From the NCBI GenBank assembly GCA_016722285.1, contig JADKGI010000001.1, positions 620,001 to 684,000 on the forward strand: a stretch of 64,000 bases of DNA, read 5' to 3'. Positions 9,833 to 20,500 of the stretch are shown one piece after another. Positions within the stretch are counted from its first letter, which is position 1. Each line of letters opens with the position of its first letter. Both the position numbers and the translations under genes were made by a program. The stretch is from Saprospiraceae bacterium. GTDB lineage: Bacteria; Bacteroidota; Bacteroidia; Chitinophagales; Saprospiraceae. The notes beneath the pieces were generated by a model that was not told the DNA's origin, did no database searches, and worked only from the letters and a program-made list of their open reading frames with translations.

Positions 9833-11563
9833 ATGAAACAATATTCTTATTTACTACTCTTTTTCTTATTTTTAAATTCCTGTAAGACTTCATCTTATAT
9901 ATCATCTGGTATTTCGGTAACTCAAAGAAGCATACCAAGAGTAGATAAAATGCCTTATCATCCCAAGCCTTATAAATACCGCGACTGGAAACAAACTGCG
10001 ATAGAATTCGATAAGTATGTATTTGATTTCAGCCAGAAAGGAGAGTTTTTACCCCTGATCTGGCTGGACGGCCAAAAAAGAAATTTTCCTGATACTACTT
10101 TTGGTATTTATACAGCACTGGGTGATATCAGAATGGGAGCAGCAGTCAATAACGGAGAGAACCACGAGGCTCTGGGTGCGCTGGGAGCTGTCCTCGGAGC
10201 TACCATGGTCGGTATAGATAAGAGAGACCAGAATGGCCGCAATTATGTCCGGATGCTCAGAAATTATTTCAACAAAGACAATGGATGGAATGTCATTCAG
10301 AATTTTACCAATAAGGGAGCCCATATCGGAGGTGGTTATGGTAATGACTTCTGGTATGAAGTGCATAATAATGTACTTTTTTACTGTGTGGCTGATAAGT
10401 ATAATGACGAAAAGGAGTTTGACGATATACTTTTGACTATAGCAGAGCAGTTTTATAAGTCAGACTCTGTCATGGGTGATAATTACAGCTATTCGTATTT
10501 TGATTTTAAAGAAATGAAAGGCTACAAAAATCACATACCAGCCCAGGAAGATGTGGCAGGTGGTTACGCGTTTATTTTGTATTCAGCCTGGGTAAAATTC
10601 AAAAATCCCAAATATCTGAAAGGAGCTATAAATGCGCTTAATGTGTTGTATAATCAGAAAGAAAACCGCTTTTATGAAGCCATGATGCCAATAGCTGCTC
10701 AGATTGCCGCTCGTATGAATGCTGAAAATGGTACAAATTATGATCTTAACCGATTTTTGGATTGGACATTTGACGGTGATGCGGTAGGACGTGAGGGGTG
10801 GGGTGTTTTGGTCGCAAATTGGGGAGGTTATGACATTAGCGGGCTGGCTGGTAGTACCGTTCATAACGGGGGTTATGGATTTCTGATGAATACATTTGAC
10901 CTGATGATGCCTTTGTCTGCAATGGTCCGGTATGATCAGAGGTATAGCAATGCTGTAGGCAAATGGGCGCTCAATGCTTCCAATGCTGCAAGATTTTGTT
11001 ATCCGTATGAGATGCCCGATTCTCTCCAGGCATTACCACAATTAAAGGCAGTGACTAAAAACGTGATCGCATACGAAGGAATAATAAAAGAGTCGATGTA
11101 TCCCAAGTTTAAGGGTATTACGCCATTTGTTCAGGGAGATGGTCCACTTTGGTATCCGGATATGCCACAGATAACCATGTTTTCAGTCTATGGAAGTGGT
11201 CATGTGGGCATCTTTGGTGGTATTCTTAAACAAACCAATATTCCTGAAATACTTCAGATAAATTGTAATGTTGCCGATTTTTATTCAGGACAAAAGAGCT
11301 TTGATACCTACTTATATTTCAATCCTTACACAGAATCTAAGAAAGTGGAAATCGATCTCGGCAACAAATCTTATCAACTGTACGACATGAATACCCGAAG
11401 TTTTATCAATACAAAAGCCAGCGGAAAAATCACTTTTATGATTCAGCCTCATTCATCAGTCGTTCTTGTCCTTGTACCTGCCCATCTCCAATTTTCAAAA
11501 AAAGACGGAAAGCTGTACGCTGGAAATGTGATAATAGATTATAGAACTGACCTCGCAGATTAG
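9833..11563 (+). CDS. Lipoprotein paralogue of the unrecognised enzyme at 101-2071
   Basis: I chose the Met at 9833, which gives a lipoprotein signal ending in the lipobox LNSC; an in-frame Met at 9815 adds six residues. The 576-aa product aligns by eye with the catalytic-like part of the first enzyme along its whole length. Shared motifs are a Y-x-x-RDWKxxAI opening, FWYEV versus WWYDV, NPKYLKGA versus NKEYLKGA, NWG-x-(F/Y)-D-(V/I)-SGL, and YLY(F/Y)NPY near the C-terminal beta-rich part. It lacks Ig-like, LamG and sorting domains. The lipid anchor suggests a periplasmic or outer-membrane location, while the paralogue is built for secretion. I do not recognise the family. The context (SusD, LamG, GH130, MFS) suggests a polysaccharide-active enzyme. 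Confidence 0.75.
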   Translation: MKQYSYLLLFFLFLNSCKTSSYISSGISVTQRSIPRVDKMPYHPKPYKYRDWKQTAIEFDKYVFDFSQKGEFLPLIWLDGQKRNFPDTTFGIYTALGDIRMGAAVNNGENHEALGALGAVLGATMVGIDKRDQNGRNYVRMLRNYFNKDNGWNVIQNFTNKGAHIGGGYGNDFWYEVHNNVLFYCVADKYNDEKEFDDILLTIAEQFYKSDSVMGDNYSYSYFDFKEMKGYKNHIPAQEDVAGGYAFILYSAWVKFKNPKYLKGAINALNVLYNQKENRFYEAMMPIAAQIAARMNAENGTNYDLNRFLDWTFDGDAVGREGWGVLVANWGGYDISGLAGSTVHNGGYGFLMNTFDLMMPLSAMVRYDQRYSNAVGKWALNASNAARFCYPYEMPDSLQALPQLKAVTKNVIAYEGIIKESMYPKFKGITPFVQGDGPLWYPDMPQITMFSVYGSGHVGIFGGILKQTNIPEILQINCNVADFYSGQKSFDTYLYFNPYTESKKVEIDLGNKSYQLYDMNTRSFINTKASGKITFMIQPHSSVVLVLVPAHLQFSKKDGKLYAGNVIIDYRTDLAD

Positions 11564-11831
11564 AACGATTTTCAAATATTATTTCACATGTTGGAAGTCA
11601 ATCTATCGTTACATTAAGATTGATTTATTATCATTTTTTTGAACGCTAAACTAGTGTACTCTTCAGATCATATATTCAAATTCCTTTTGTCTGTTTAGGT
11701 CTAAAATTTAGAATTATATTCATTATTTTATTAAGATTAATTACATTTGATCTTAGGTATTGCCTTGTTTTGGCGGTACTTCAAAGGTTTAAGTTATGGT
11801 TAGTAATGGTTATACTCTAAAAATTAAGTAC

Positions 11832-13565
11832 ATGAAACTCATTTTTATATATATAGTATTTACAATAGGGATATGGGGCTGCGTCGAATCTTCAAAAAAC
11901 AGAAATGGTAAGGCATCTGACGACAAAGAATGGTGGAAAGAGGCCATCGTCTATCAGATCTATCCCAGGAGCTTTAATGATTCAGATGGAGATGGCATCG
12001 GAGATATTAAAGGCATCACCGAAAAACTGGATTATATCAGGCATCTTGGCATTACAGCAGTCTGGCTCAATCCCATCTACAGCTCCCCCAATGATGACAA
12101 TGGCTATGATGTAAGTGATTATAGAAATATTATGGCTGATTTTGGAACCATGGAGGATTTTGATCAAATGCTCGAAGGCATGCATGAAAGAGGCATAAAA
12201 CTCATCATGGATATGGTCGTAAATCACTCCAGCGACGAACATAAGTGGTTTAAACAGTCCAGGAGCTCCAGAGATAACCCATATCGCAATTACTATCATT
12301 GGTGGCCTGCTGAAAAAGGAAAACCCCATCACAGATATAGTTTGTTTGACGAAAAAGGAGATGCCTGGAAATACGATTCTCTTAGCAATGCATATTATCT
12401 GCATTATTTTTCGGTAAAGCAACCTGATCTCAACTGGGAAAATCCCAAACTAAGGCAGGAGGTATATGACATTATGAAGTTTTGGGCGGAAAAGGGTGTT
12501 GATGGCTTCAGATTGGATGCTTTCCAGTTTGCTGCAAAAGATACCACTTTCCCTGCTTTTCCTGATGATCTGGATAAAAATTTTATTCAGTATTATGCCA
12601 TGCAAGAAGGACTGCACACCTATCTGAAAGAAATGAACGAGCAGGTATTCAGTAAGTATGATGTCATGTCAGTTGCAGAAGGTGCAGGCAGAAATTTTAA
12701 AGAAGCACATGAACTGGTAGATGCAAATAGAAATGAACTCAATATGGCTTATGCTTTTGATGCAGCTGACATTGCCAAACCGGAAGGTTATTCGGTTGTC
12801 CATTTCAAAGAAGTTTTTTCCAGATGGGATAGTGCATTTTCAGAAAAGGGATGGTTGTCCATTTTTCTTTCCAATCATGATCAGGCGAGGCTGGTCAGCA
12901 GATACGGAAATGATAGTCCTGAATTTAGGGTGCTCTCTGCCAAAATGCTGAATACCTTTTTACTCAGTATGCGTGGTACTCCCTATTGCTATTATGGTGA
13001 CGAATTGGGAATGACAAATATAGGCTTTGAGACCATCGATCAGTACCGGGACATCTCAGCCATCAACGGCTATAAAAAAGTACTGCTCTCGGGGGGTAAT
13101 GTAAAAGCATACCTTACATCACTGAAATTCGGATCACGGGACAATGGAAGGACACCTATGCAGTGGGATGGTACAGCGAATGCCAATTTCACAACAGGAA
13201 AGCCTTGGTTGCCCGTCAATAAAAACCATATTGAGATTAATGTTAAAACAGAAGAATTAAATCCACGGTCAGTATTGAATCATTTCAGAAGGATGACCAA
13301 ACTGAGACGTGAAAATCCCGCATTGATTTACGGTTCATATAAGCTCCTACAGCCTGAACATCCGACCATCTATGCTTATATCAGAGAATTAGGAAATAAG
13401 AAATTATTGGTGCTCCTAAATTTTTCATCTTCAGACTCCAGTATAAATCTTGTTGAAACCAGCAAGATTAATCATATCAAAATCAATAATGCCGACGATA
13501 TGATCATAGAAAATAATAAAATAACCTTGACACCATATCAGGCCGTTATTTGCACATTGGATTGA
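11832..13565 (+). CDS. GH13 alpha-glucosidase/alpha-amylase-like lipoprotein
   Basis: The Met at 11832 gives a lipoprotein signal ending IGIWGC; the in-frame Met at 11796 would bury it. The 577-aa protein begins with WWKEAIVYQIYPRSF, the usual GH13 oligo-1,6-glucosidase/alpha-glucosidase opening. The catalytic triad is visible: nucleophile Asp229 in FRLDA, acid/base Glu283 in SVAEG and Asp350 in SNHD. VVNHSSDEHKWF is conserved region I. The calcium-loop sequence DSDGDGIGD is present near the N-terminus. It probably acts on alpha-glucosides in the periplasm. It sits 268 bp after the preceding gene and converges with the MFS gene 23 bp downstream, so it may be its own transcription unit. Confidence 0.85.
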   Translation: MKLIFIYIVFTIGIWGCVESSKNRNGKASDDKEWWKEAIVYQIYPRSFNDSDGDGIGDIKGITEKLDYIRHLGITAVWLNPIYSSPNDDNGYDVSDYRNIMADFGTMEDFDQMLEGMHERGIKLIMDMVVNHSSDEHKWFKQSRSSRDNPYRNYYHWWPAEKGKPHHRYSLFDEKGDAWKYDSLSNAYYLHYFSVKQPDLNWENPKLRQEVYDIMKFWAEKGVDGFRLDAFQFAAKDTTFPAFPDDLDKNFIQYYAMQEGLHTYLKEMNEQVFSKYDVMSVAEGAGRNFKEAHELVDANRNELNMAYAFDAADIAKPEGYSVVHFKEVFSRWDSAFSEKGWLSIFLSNHDQARLVSRYGNDSPEFRVLSAKMLNTFLLSMRGTPYCYYGDELGMTNIGFETIDQYRDISAINGYKKVLLSGGNVKAYLTSLKFGSRDNGRTPMQWDGTANANFTTGKPWLPVNKNHIEINVKTEELNPRSVLNHFRRMTKLRRENPALIYGSYKLLQPEHPTIYAYIRELGNKKLLVLLNFSSSDSSINLVETSKINHIKINNADDMIIENNKITLTPYQAVICTLD

Positions 13566-13588
13566 TGAAGAATTACAGTAATGAAAGT

Positions 13589-14917
13589 TTACTTTCTGAT
13601 AAGCTTCTTCTCCAGATCCTCGAGGCTTACGCCTTTTGTTTCAGGCATGACCTTCCACGTGAAAATCAACTGTCCCACCATCATCGTTGCAAAAACGGCA
13701 AATACAGTACCGGGGCCAATTACTTTAAAAAGCCAGGGAACCATAGCCGGTATCATAGCAGCAAATATCCAATGGACCGAAGTACCGAATGAAGTACCGT
13801 GGCCACGGAGATGATTCGGAAATATTTCTGAAATGAATACCCATATTATAGCCCCTTGCCCGATAGCATGTGAAGCTATAAACATAAAAAGGAAGATGGG
13901 TACAGCCATACCTTTGATACCCATAAAAAAGGCCATTGACACCAGTGAAAGGGAAATGATGTAGCCCACAGATCCGATATACATCAACTGCCGTCTTCCC
14001 AATTTGTCAATAAGCATCAGTCCAACATAGGTAAATATCAGGTTGGTAATGCCTACTCCGACACTGCTCAACAAAGCACTGCTGGTTTCCAGTCCGGCTA
14101 TCTCAAATATCCTGGGCGCATAATATAAGAAGGCATTGATCCCTGAAAACTGATTGAAAAACGAAATACAAAAGGCAAGGATGACCGGAAAGCGATATTT
14201 GGGATCCCAGATCGTATCGGTTGCCACTACATTGATATGATCTGCCTGTATTCGTCTCACCTGTTCGTCCACAGGCGTGTCAGGATCTATAATCCTTAAT
14301 GTAGGCAAGGCAGACTTGATATCTCCTTTTATGGTCACCAACCATCTGGGGCTCTCCGGAATCATAAATACCAGGATAAAATAAATCAGGGCAGGCAATG
14401 CCTCAATACCTATCATCCAACGCCAGGGTTCGGCACCAAAATCTCTGAGAAAAAAATTGGATAAAAATGCAATAAGAATGCCAAGGACTATATTGAATTG
14501 ATATAAAGCAACCAATTTGCCTCTGTCTCTGGCGGGTGCTATTTCAGAGATAAAAGTAGGTGCGGCCACCGTAGATGCACCTACTCCAAGGCCACCAATG
14601 AATCTGAAAACAGCAAACATCCATGGGTCAGTGGCCATACCTGAACCAACAGCAGATATAAAGTACAAGAGGCCAATAACTATCAATGTAATTTTTCTGC
14701 CATACTTATCAGTAGGAAAGCCGCCGAACATAGCACCTGCGACCGTGCCCCAAAGTGCTGATGACATGATGACCCAGCCATGGAAGACTTCGCCTCTAGG
14801 CCACAGCTCCTGCAATGTCTTATCAGCCCCTGAAATAACTACTGTATCAAATCCGAAAAGGAAACCAGCCATTGCGGCGGTGATCGACCAGAGAAAAAGA
14901 TTATTTTTTGCTGTCAT
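13589..14917 (-). CDS. Sugar porter family MFS transporter (sugar:H+ symporter)
   Basis: The 442-aa protein carries the sugar-porter signatures: a DKYGRK loop between membrane segments 2 and 3, PESPRWLV after segment 6, DKLGRR in the second half and PETKGVSLEDLE at the C-terminus. Twelve hydrophobic segments are visible. Members import monosaccharides such as glucose, xylose, galactose or arabinose (family knowledge). It lies convergent to the GH13 gene and 60 bp downstream of the TPR gene on the same strand, so it may take up the sugar released by GH13. Confidence 0.85.
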   Translation of the reverse strand: MTAKNNLFLWSITAAMAGFLFGFDTVVISGADKTLQELWPRGEVFHGWVIMSSALWGTVAGAMFGGFPTDKYGRKITLIVIGLLYFISAVGSGMATDPWMFAVFRFIGGLGVGASTVAAPTFISEIAPARDRGKLVALYQFNIVLGILIAFLSNFFLRDFGAEPWRWMIGIEALPALIYFILVFMIPESPRWLVTIKGDIKSALPTLRIIDPDTPVDEQVRRIQADHINVVATDTIWDPKYRFPVILAFCISFFNQFSGINAFLYYAPRIFEIAGLETSSALLSSVGVGITNLIFTYVGLMLIDKLGRRQLMYIGSVGYIISLSLVSMAFFMGIKGMAVPIFLFMFIASHAIGQGAIIWVFISEIFPNHLRGHGTSFGTSVHWIFAAMIPAMVPWLFKVIGPGTVFAVFATMMVGQLIFTWKVMPETKGVSLEDLEKKLIRK

Positions 14918-14977
14918 AATTTACTGGTTTTTTATATTGCAGGAATATTTTTTACTTTTTGCAATTGAGTAGATATT

Positions 14978-15895
14978 TTAATCACTGACTTGCCATAATT
15001 CAGCGGCCATGAAGGCAAAGCTTCCCCATTGACTTCCTGATGTCACATCCCGAAATATTTCCTTGGCTTTACTATGATCACCAATCAGGCGATAATAATT
15101 TCCTAATCCAAAGCCAGTTGTGGCATTCATCAGAACATTGGAATCCTTTTTAAGATCGTTCCACAAGCGATCCGCGTTATCATGATTTTTGTACAACATC
15201 AATATATCCAGATATGCTTCATTTTCTATCAGTAACAAATCCTGACTAACGGTATTAAGCAAAAGTTCAGCTTGAGATTCCTCCTTCAATTCCTTCAAAG
15301 TGATGTAGTACCAATTGGCAGTAGCCACATACATATCCGGATTGGTGGACACTTTCAGACATTGTTTATAGGCATATTCAGCATTTCTGAAATCCTTTTT
15401 TAGGTAGTAAGCCAATCCGAGATGATACCATATATTGGATTGAAGTGTACTGGTGGGTATGTTGGCTGCATTTGGCATACCATCTGGTTCGATTTCATCT
15501 TTTCTATCTTTGATAAGGGTAACAGCTACTTTAAAATCTTCAATAGCCTTGTCCACACACCGGAGGGTGAGATATCGGTGACCCCGATGCCGGTGCAGAC
15601 GGGCATCATTTGGAAATCGCAATATGCCTATGGAATATATCTCAATGGATTCATTGTATCTTCCCAGATAAGCAAGGCGTCTTCCATACCAAATGGTAGA
15701 TTCTAAGCTTCCTTTACTAGCTGTATAATCCGATTCTGCCTTTTTCAATTCTACTTCAAGTTTTTGTTTGGTTTCGGCAGAAAAAGATATGAGAGGATAA
15801 TTTTTATCAACACAAAAAGAAATCTGTGCGTCTAAATTATTTGTCAGAAAACAGGTGACAAAGATTATAAATAATGTTCTCATTGCTTGATACAT
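14978..15895 (-). CDS. Secreted tetratricopeptide-repeat protein
   Basis: The 305-aa protein has a short signal peptide and then helical repeats of the TPR type: a run of aligned A-x-x-x-Y/W-G/A-R-x-L-A-Y-L-G-R and W-Y-H-L-G-L-A-Y-Y patterns between about residues 60 and 280. It has no catalytic motif and its partner is unknown. It is transcribed toward the sugar porter gene and diverges from the phosphodiester-glycosidase-like gene. A role in regulation or assembly is possible, but nothing in the sequence shows it. Confidence 0.7.
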   Translation of the reverse strand: MYQAMRTLFIIFVTCFLTNNLDAQISFCVDKNYPLISFSAETKQKLEVELKKAESDYTASKGSLESTIWYGRRLAYLGRYNESIEIYSIGILRFPNDARLHRHRGHRYLTLRCVDKAIEDFKVAVTLIKDRKDEIEPDGMPNAANIPTSTLQSNIWYHLGLAYYLKKDFRNAEYAYKQCLKVSTNPDMYVATANWYYITLKELKEESQAELLLNTVSQDLLLIENEAYLDILMLYKNHDNADRLWNDLKKDSNVLMNATTGFGLGNYYRLIGDHSKAKEIFRDVTSGSQWGSFAFMAAELWQVSD

Positions 15896-16061
15896 ATTAT
15901 AGCATCAAAGAAAGCTAAATACATTATTAAAACAGATTAAATCTGAAAAAATAATTGATCTGATATATTTGTTCAAAATAACTGGTTTGGTTTTCATATA
16001 GCTTTTTACCTTACAACTTTTGTTTTAATCAAATGGTTATTATTAATTGATCGGATATTAA

Positions 16062-16069
16062 TATATTTG
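16062..16069 (+). promoter_or_regulatory. Candidate Bacteroidota -7 promoter box
   Basis: TATATTTG matches the TAnnTTTG consensus of Bacteroidota primary promoters and lies 56 bp before the ATG at 16126. A second identical box occurs at 15964-15971. No clear TTTG -33 element is at the expected distance for either. Confidence 0.35.
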
Positions 16070-16125
16070 CCCACATATTTTGCCTGATTGAATTAAGAAA
16101 CCTGGTATTTATAAATTATCATCAA

Positions 16126-17007
16126 ATGTCATCCATAAAATATTTGCTCATAACTGTTATTTGTAGCTTCTGTTTTTTTGGCTCTGCTCAGAAAGTCTCC
16201 GGGGACTCTTTAGTTTTTGCACTTGCACCTTGGCAAAAAGATACCATTATGGATGGTGTTGTCCATGAGTATTACCACTTTGACAGTGTTCAAATTTTTA
16301 ATTCAATGCAGAATATCCACCTGTTGCGCGTGAAAAATGGCAATTCAAAAACCAATTGGATGATCTCAACCGGCAGTAAAGAACTCATCAAAACCAGCAA
16401 AATGGCTGCAGTCAATAACGCTGTAGCCGGCGTAAACGGATCATTTTTTAATACTAAAAACGGAGGCTCGGTCAATTTTATCAGAATAAATAACGTCATA
16501 ACGGATACATCCACTCAGGATAAGGGTCCGGGCATATACGGCCAGAATCAGTCCGGAGCCTTGGCCTTCAATGACACATCATTTGTCATTTTGGAAAGGC
16601 AAAGCCCCTGGTCCGGTAAATGGGAAGAACAGATACCTTATCCAAATGTCATGGAATGTGGTCCTTTACTTTTAAAAGACAGAAACAAGGCAAAACTTTT
16701 AGACTCTCCATTCAACAACAACAGACATCCCCGCACCTGCGTTTGTACTACTGAAGAAGAAGTCATTGTGCTAACAGCAGACGGACGAAATGCATCAGCA
16801 CAAGGACTTTCTTTGCACGAACTAACAGTTGTACTGCTTTGGCTGGGATGCAAGAATGGACTGAATCTGGACGGTGGAGGATCTACCACATTTTATATTT
16901 CCGATTCAGGGATAGTAAACATGCCAAGTGATAATAAATTATGGGATCATGAAGGCGAGAGGCCGGTTAGCAATGCACTGCTTTTGATGTCAAATGACAT
17001 AAAATAA
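16126..17007 (+). CDS. Phosphodiester glycosidase (NAGPA/DUF2233-like) family protein
   Basis: The 293-aa protein has an N-terminal signal peptide ending near GSAQ. It then shows the motif series of the phosphodiester glycosidase (NAGPA) family: VNGSFFN, a long middle part with ECGPLLL, RHPRTCV, TADGRN, the hallmark NLDGGGSTT and a closing ERPVSNALL. The mammalian relative removes GlcNAc from a phosphodiester-linked mannose; bacterial members are thought to act on phosphodiester-linked sugars in exopolysaccharides or wall polymers (family knowledge). It is probably periplasmic or surface exposed. It stands alone, with long non-coding stretches on both sides. Confidence 0.8.
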   Translation: MSSIKYLLITVICSFCFFGSAQKVSGDSLVFALAPWQKDTIMDGVVHEYYHFDSVQIFNSMQNIHLLRVKNGNSKTNWMISTGSKELIKTSKMAAVNNAVAGVNGSFFNTKNGGSVNFIRINNVITDTSTQDKGPGIYGQNQSGALAFNDTSFVILERQSPWSGKWEEQIPYPNVMECGPLLLKDRNKAKLLDSPFNNNRHPRTCVCTTEEEVIVLTADGRNASAQGLSLHELTVVLLWLGCKNGLNLDGGGSTTFYISDSGIVNMPSDNKLWDHEGERPVSNALLLMSNDIK

Positions 17008-17500
17008 TGTATTCAAGTCTTCATCCTTAAGGATTGAAACTGGAAGCACATGAATATTTAATATTTTATATGCTATTATTTAGTGTGGACACATTCCTCA
17101 AAAGGTGTCGATTTCGGTGATCAAATTGTATTTGATGACTAATTGAATATTTATTTTCAGGTTGATGATAGATGTATAAATAAAAGTATAAATATATAAA
17201 ACAGGTCAATCTTCTTAATAAGAGCTATAAGTCATTCAATTACATATGAGAATAATTTAAAGTTAAAATTGGCATAATTTTTAATACTTAAAAGTCAGGG
17301 CTTACAATGTACCAAAATACGCATTTATTTTAAGTAATAATTTGGTAATCAGAAAAGTAAAGCATCAGACAAAAGTCTAAAAATAAATTTCAGACACATA
17401 ATTTGACAGGAAATTGATCTATATTTGACATAAAATATTTTAATAATAACGTTAGCACCTATTTAATTGCAAATATTCTCTACGGCTCTGGCAAGGAATA
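17008..17500. other. Long AT-rich intergenic region before the PKD surface protein
   Basis: No open frame of note is present. It holds TATATTTG at 17420-17427, a match to the -7 consensus, with TTTG 14 bp upstream at 17402-17405, which is shorter than the usual 19-21 bp spacing. It probably carries the promoter and a 5' leader of about 65-75 nt for the 1850-residue protein. Confidence 0.4.
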
Positions 17501-20500
17501 TTGTTGTGTTTTTTTTTCATTATCATATTCCGACCAATATCTGTTTTCTCACAGGTAAAGGCTGATTTTATATTTGATAAGAGCGAAGGCTGCGGATCTC
17601 TTGCAGTTTCTTTTAGTGATCAGTCAACCAGCACTTCAGGAAATATTAATGACTGGTACTGGGATCTGGGAGGAGTCATCTCTGTAAGACAAAACCCGGG
17701 TATAATTTTTACTAAACCCGGAGAATATACCATATGCCTGACTGTGAAAACAACCACAGGTGCGACAGAAAAAAAGTGTAAAGACAAAGTCATAAAAGTA
17801 TATGAAAATCCGGTATCAGATTTTAGTGCAGATATCAAATCAGGGTGCATACCGGCAAATGCTGCTTTTATAAATAAGTCCAGCAGTAAAAATGGCCCTT
17901 TAACTTCTCTTATCTGGGATGTGGGGGGATCGTCCAATCTGATATCTACTGCTGACCCTGCGGCATCCATCAAGACAACTTATACCTCACCTGGCAACTA
18001 TTCAGCTTCACTGTCAGTCATTGATATAAAAGGATGCAAGAACACGACCACAAAACCTAATCTGATTGAAGTAGTGGCTCTGAAGACTCCAAAACTGGAT
18101 TATACCCTGATAAGTTCGTGCGCACTCCCCTGGGAAGTAAAATATGAAAACCTTAACATTGATCCAGGGACTACATATCACTGGGATTTTGGTAATGGAG
18201 AGACATACACCGGGATACAGCCACCTGTGGTTAAATATAATACTTCAGGGTCGTTTACGGTAAAATTGGCTATGGAAAAGGGACCATGTATTGATACCGT
18301 CCTGTTTGATAAAATTGTAAGTACAAATCGCATTATCGACTTTGAGACAGATGCTCAGGGTTTGTGTGCAGAGCAAAATATAAAACTAAAGGATATTTCA
18401 AACTTCTATGCTGACAGCCTCATTTGGGATTTTGGGGACGGAACCTTTTCAAAAGAAAATAACCCTGAAAAAACATACACCCAACCAGGCTGCTATGAGA
18501 TAAAACTCACTAAATTTATAGGCACATGTGTCCAGGAAACCAAAAAACCATGTATCAATATAAGTCCTAAACCAAAAGTAGATTTCAATATCGTAAATGG
18601 TTTTTCCTGCCTCATTCCGGCTAAGGTAGAATTATTGGCTACAGCCGATTTGCCGGGAGCTTTTGCCTGGAAAATTCAGGGAAATAATATTGATACCACA
18701 TTGCAGGGCTCAAATCACAATTTTATTATTAATACTTTCGGTACCTACAGAGCGGATCTTACTTATTTGAGCAATTCCGGATGTATCGTTACCTTCGAAC
18801 AGAAAAAAATTGATATCAGTCCTTTTGAAGTATCTCTCCCTGACAAAGGGCCTGATGGTTGTTTACCTTTTCAGACAAACTTAAGTAACTATCTCACATC
18901 GACGGCACCGATAGTAAGCTGGCAATGGCAGGTAGGAAGTCCGGCTATATTTACATCGACAGAAGCCGAACCAATATTTGAAGTGAATCAGACCGGACGC
19001 TGGGATGTAAAACTCATAGCAGAAAACAGCTACGGTTGCAAGGATACAGTGGAAAGACCAAATTATTTATGGGCAGGAACGCCTCCTGTATTTGACTTTA
19101 CAGCCAGCCCAATTGCCGCATGTATCAGCGAAAAAAGGAAATTTACCGCTACAGGGGGTACTAATGTTGATTTCTGGTCGTGGACGTACAATGATAATAT
19201 TTTTTTCTCAAACGAAAAAAATCCGGAATATGCTTTTCCTGATATTGGTGGTTTTGATATTTCACTTACAGCATCATACAATGGGTGTAAAAAAAATATA
19301 AGAAAGGATAAGTTCATTAGCGTCTATAACCCCAAATCTTCATTTAAGGTAGAATATGATTGTCAACAGCCCGAGACTGTCAAAATCACCAATCAATCCC
19401 TCGGGGCGGATAGCCTGTACTGGGTCGTTACGCTCTCTCCGACAAAAAGAGACACCATCAGGGATTCATTGCTATCCACATATACCTTTCCGGGAAGGGG
19501 ATTATATTTTCTGTCGCATTATGCTAAAAATTTTAGTTCTGGTTGCGAACATATAGCATCGGATTCGATCTTCATTGTTGACCTAATAGCGGCATATACT
19601 TTGGATACGGTCAGAGGCTGTGCTCCACTGGAAGTCAAAATCTCCACCCTGATTCAAGATGCGGTTATCACCAAGTTTGAGGATGGAAACTACAATATCA
19701 TTAATCCTAATGATTCGATTGTAAACATAATATTTAGTGAGCCGGGAGTCATTTTTGGCCCCAAACTGATAGTGACTGACAGACATGGATGTGTAGATTC
19801 ATTTCAGGCAACTACACCTGTGGAAGTCAGCCGGATTACTGCCAAACTTGAGTCGCCCGACGTGTTCTGCTCGCCAGATATCGGCATATTTAAAAATATC
19901 AGTACCATTGGTAAGGCTCCGTTGGTTGAAAAAAAATGGGCTTTTACATCCGGGAATCAAACCAGTATATCAGATACTGCCGTTTTTAATATCACTGACC
20001 CGGGAAGATTTATTGTATCATTAAAACTTCGGGATCAATGGGGATGTTCTGATTCAGTCAAAAAAGAAATTATTGCCGTTCCCCTAATACCTGCCTTCAG
20101 TGCTGACACCTTATCATGTACACAAAAGACAGTCAGATTTAAGATAGACTCTGATCCGATGTTTCTCAACGGATATCTGTGGCAATTTGGGGATGGGAAT
20201 ACCAGCACTGATAAAAATCCTCTTTATACTTTTGCATCAGAAGGATCGTATAACATTTGTGCTGAGTTATTTGACTCAAGAGGATGTTCCAAAAAAATAT
20301 GTAAGCCCGGCTATGTAGAAATAAAAAACCCAAAAGCTGATTTTACTGGGGATCCTGTATCTGCGCCTTGTCCTCCATTGCTTTCAGATTTTAAAAATAA
20401 AAGTGTAAATGCTTCATCCTTTACCTGGGATTTTGGAGATCTGAGCGGTGTCTCTTACAATCTGAGTCCTTCTCATGTGTACACTGTTCCGGGCCAGTTT

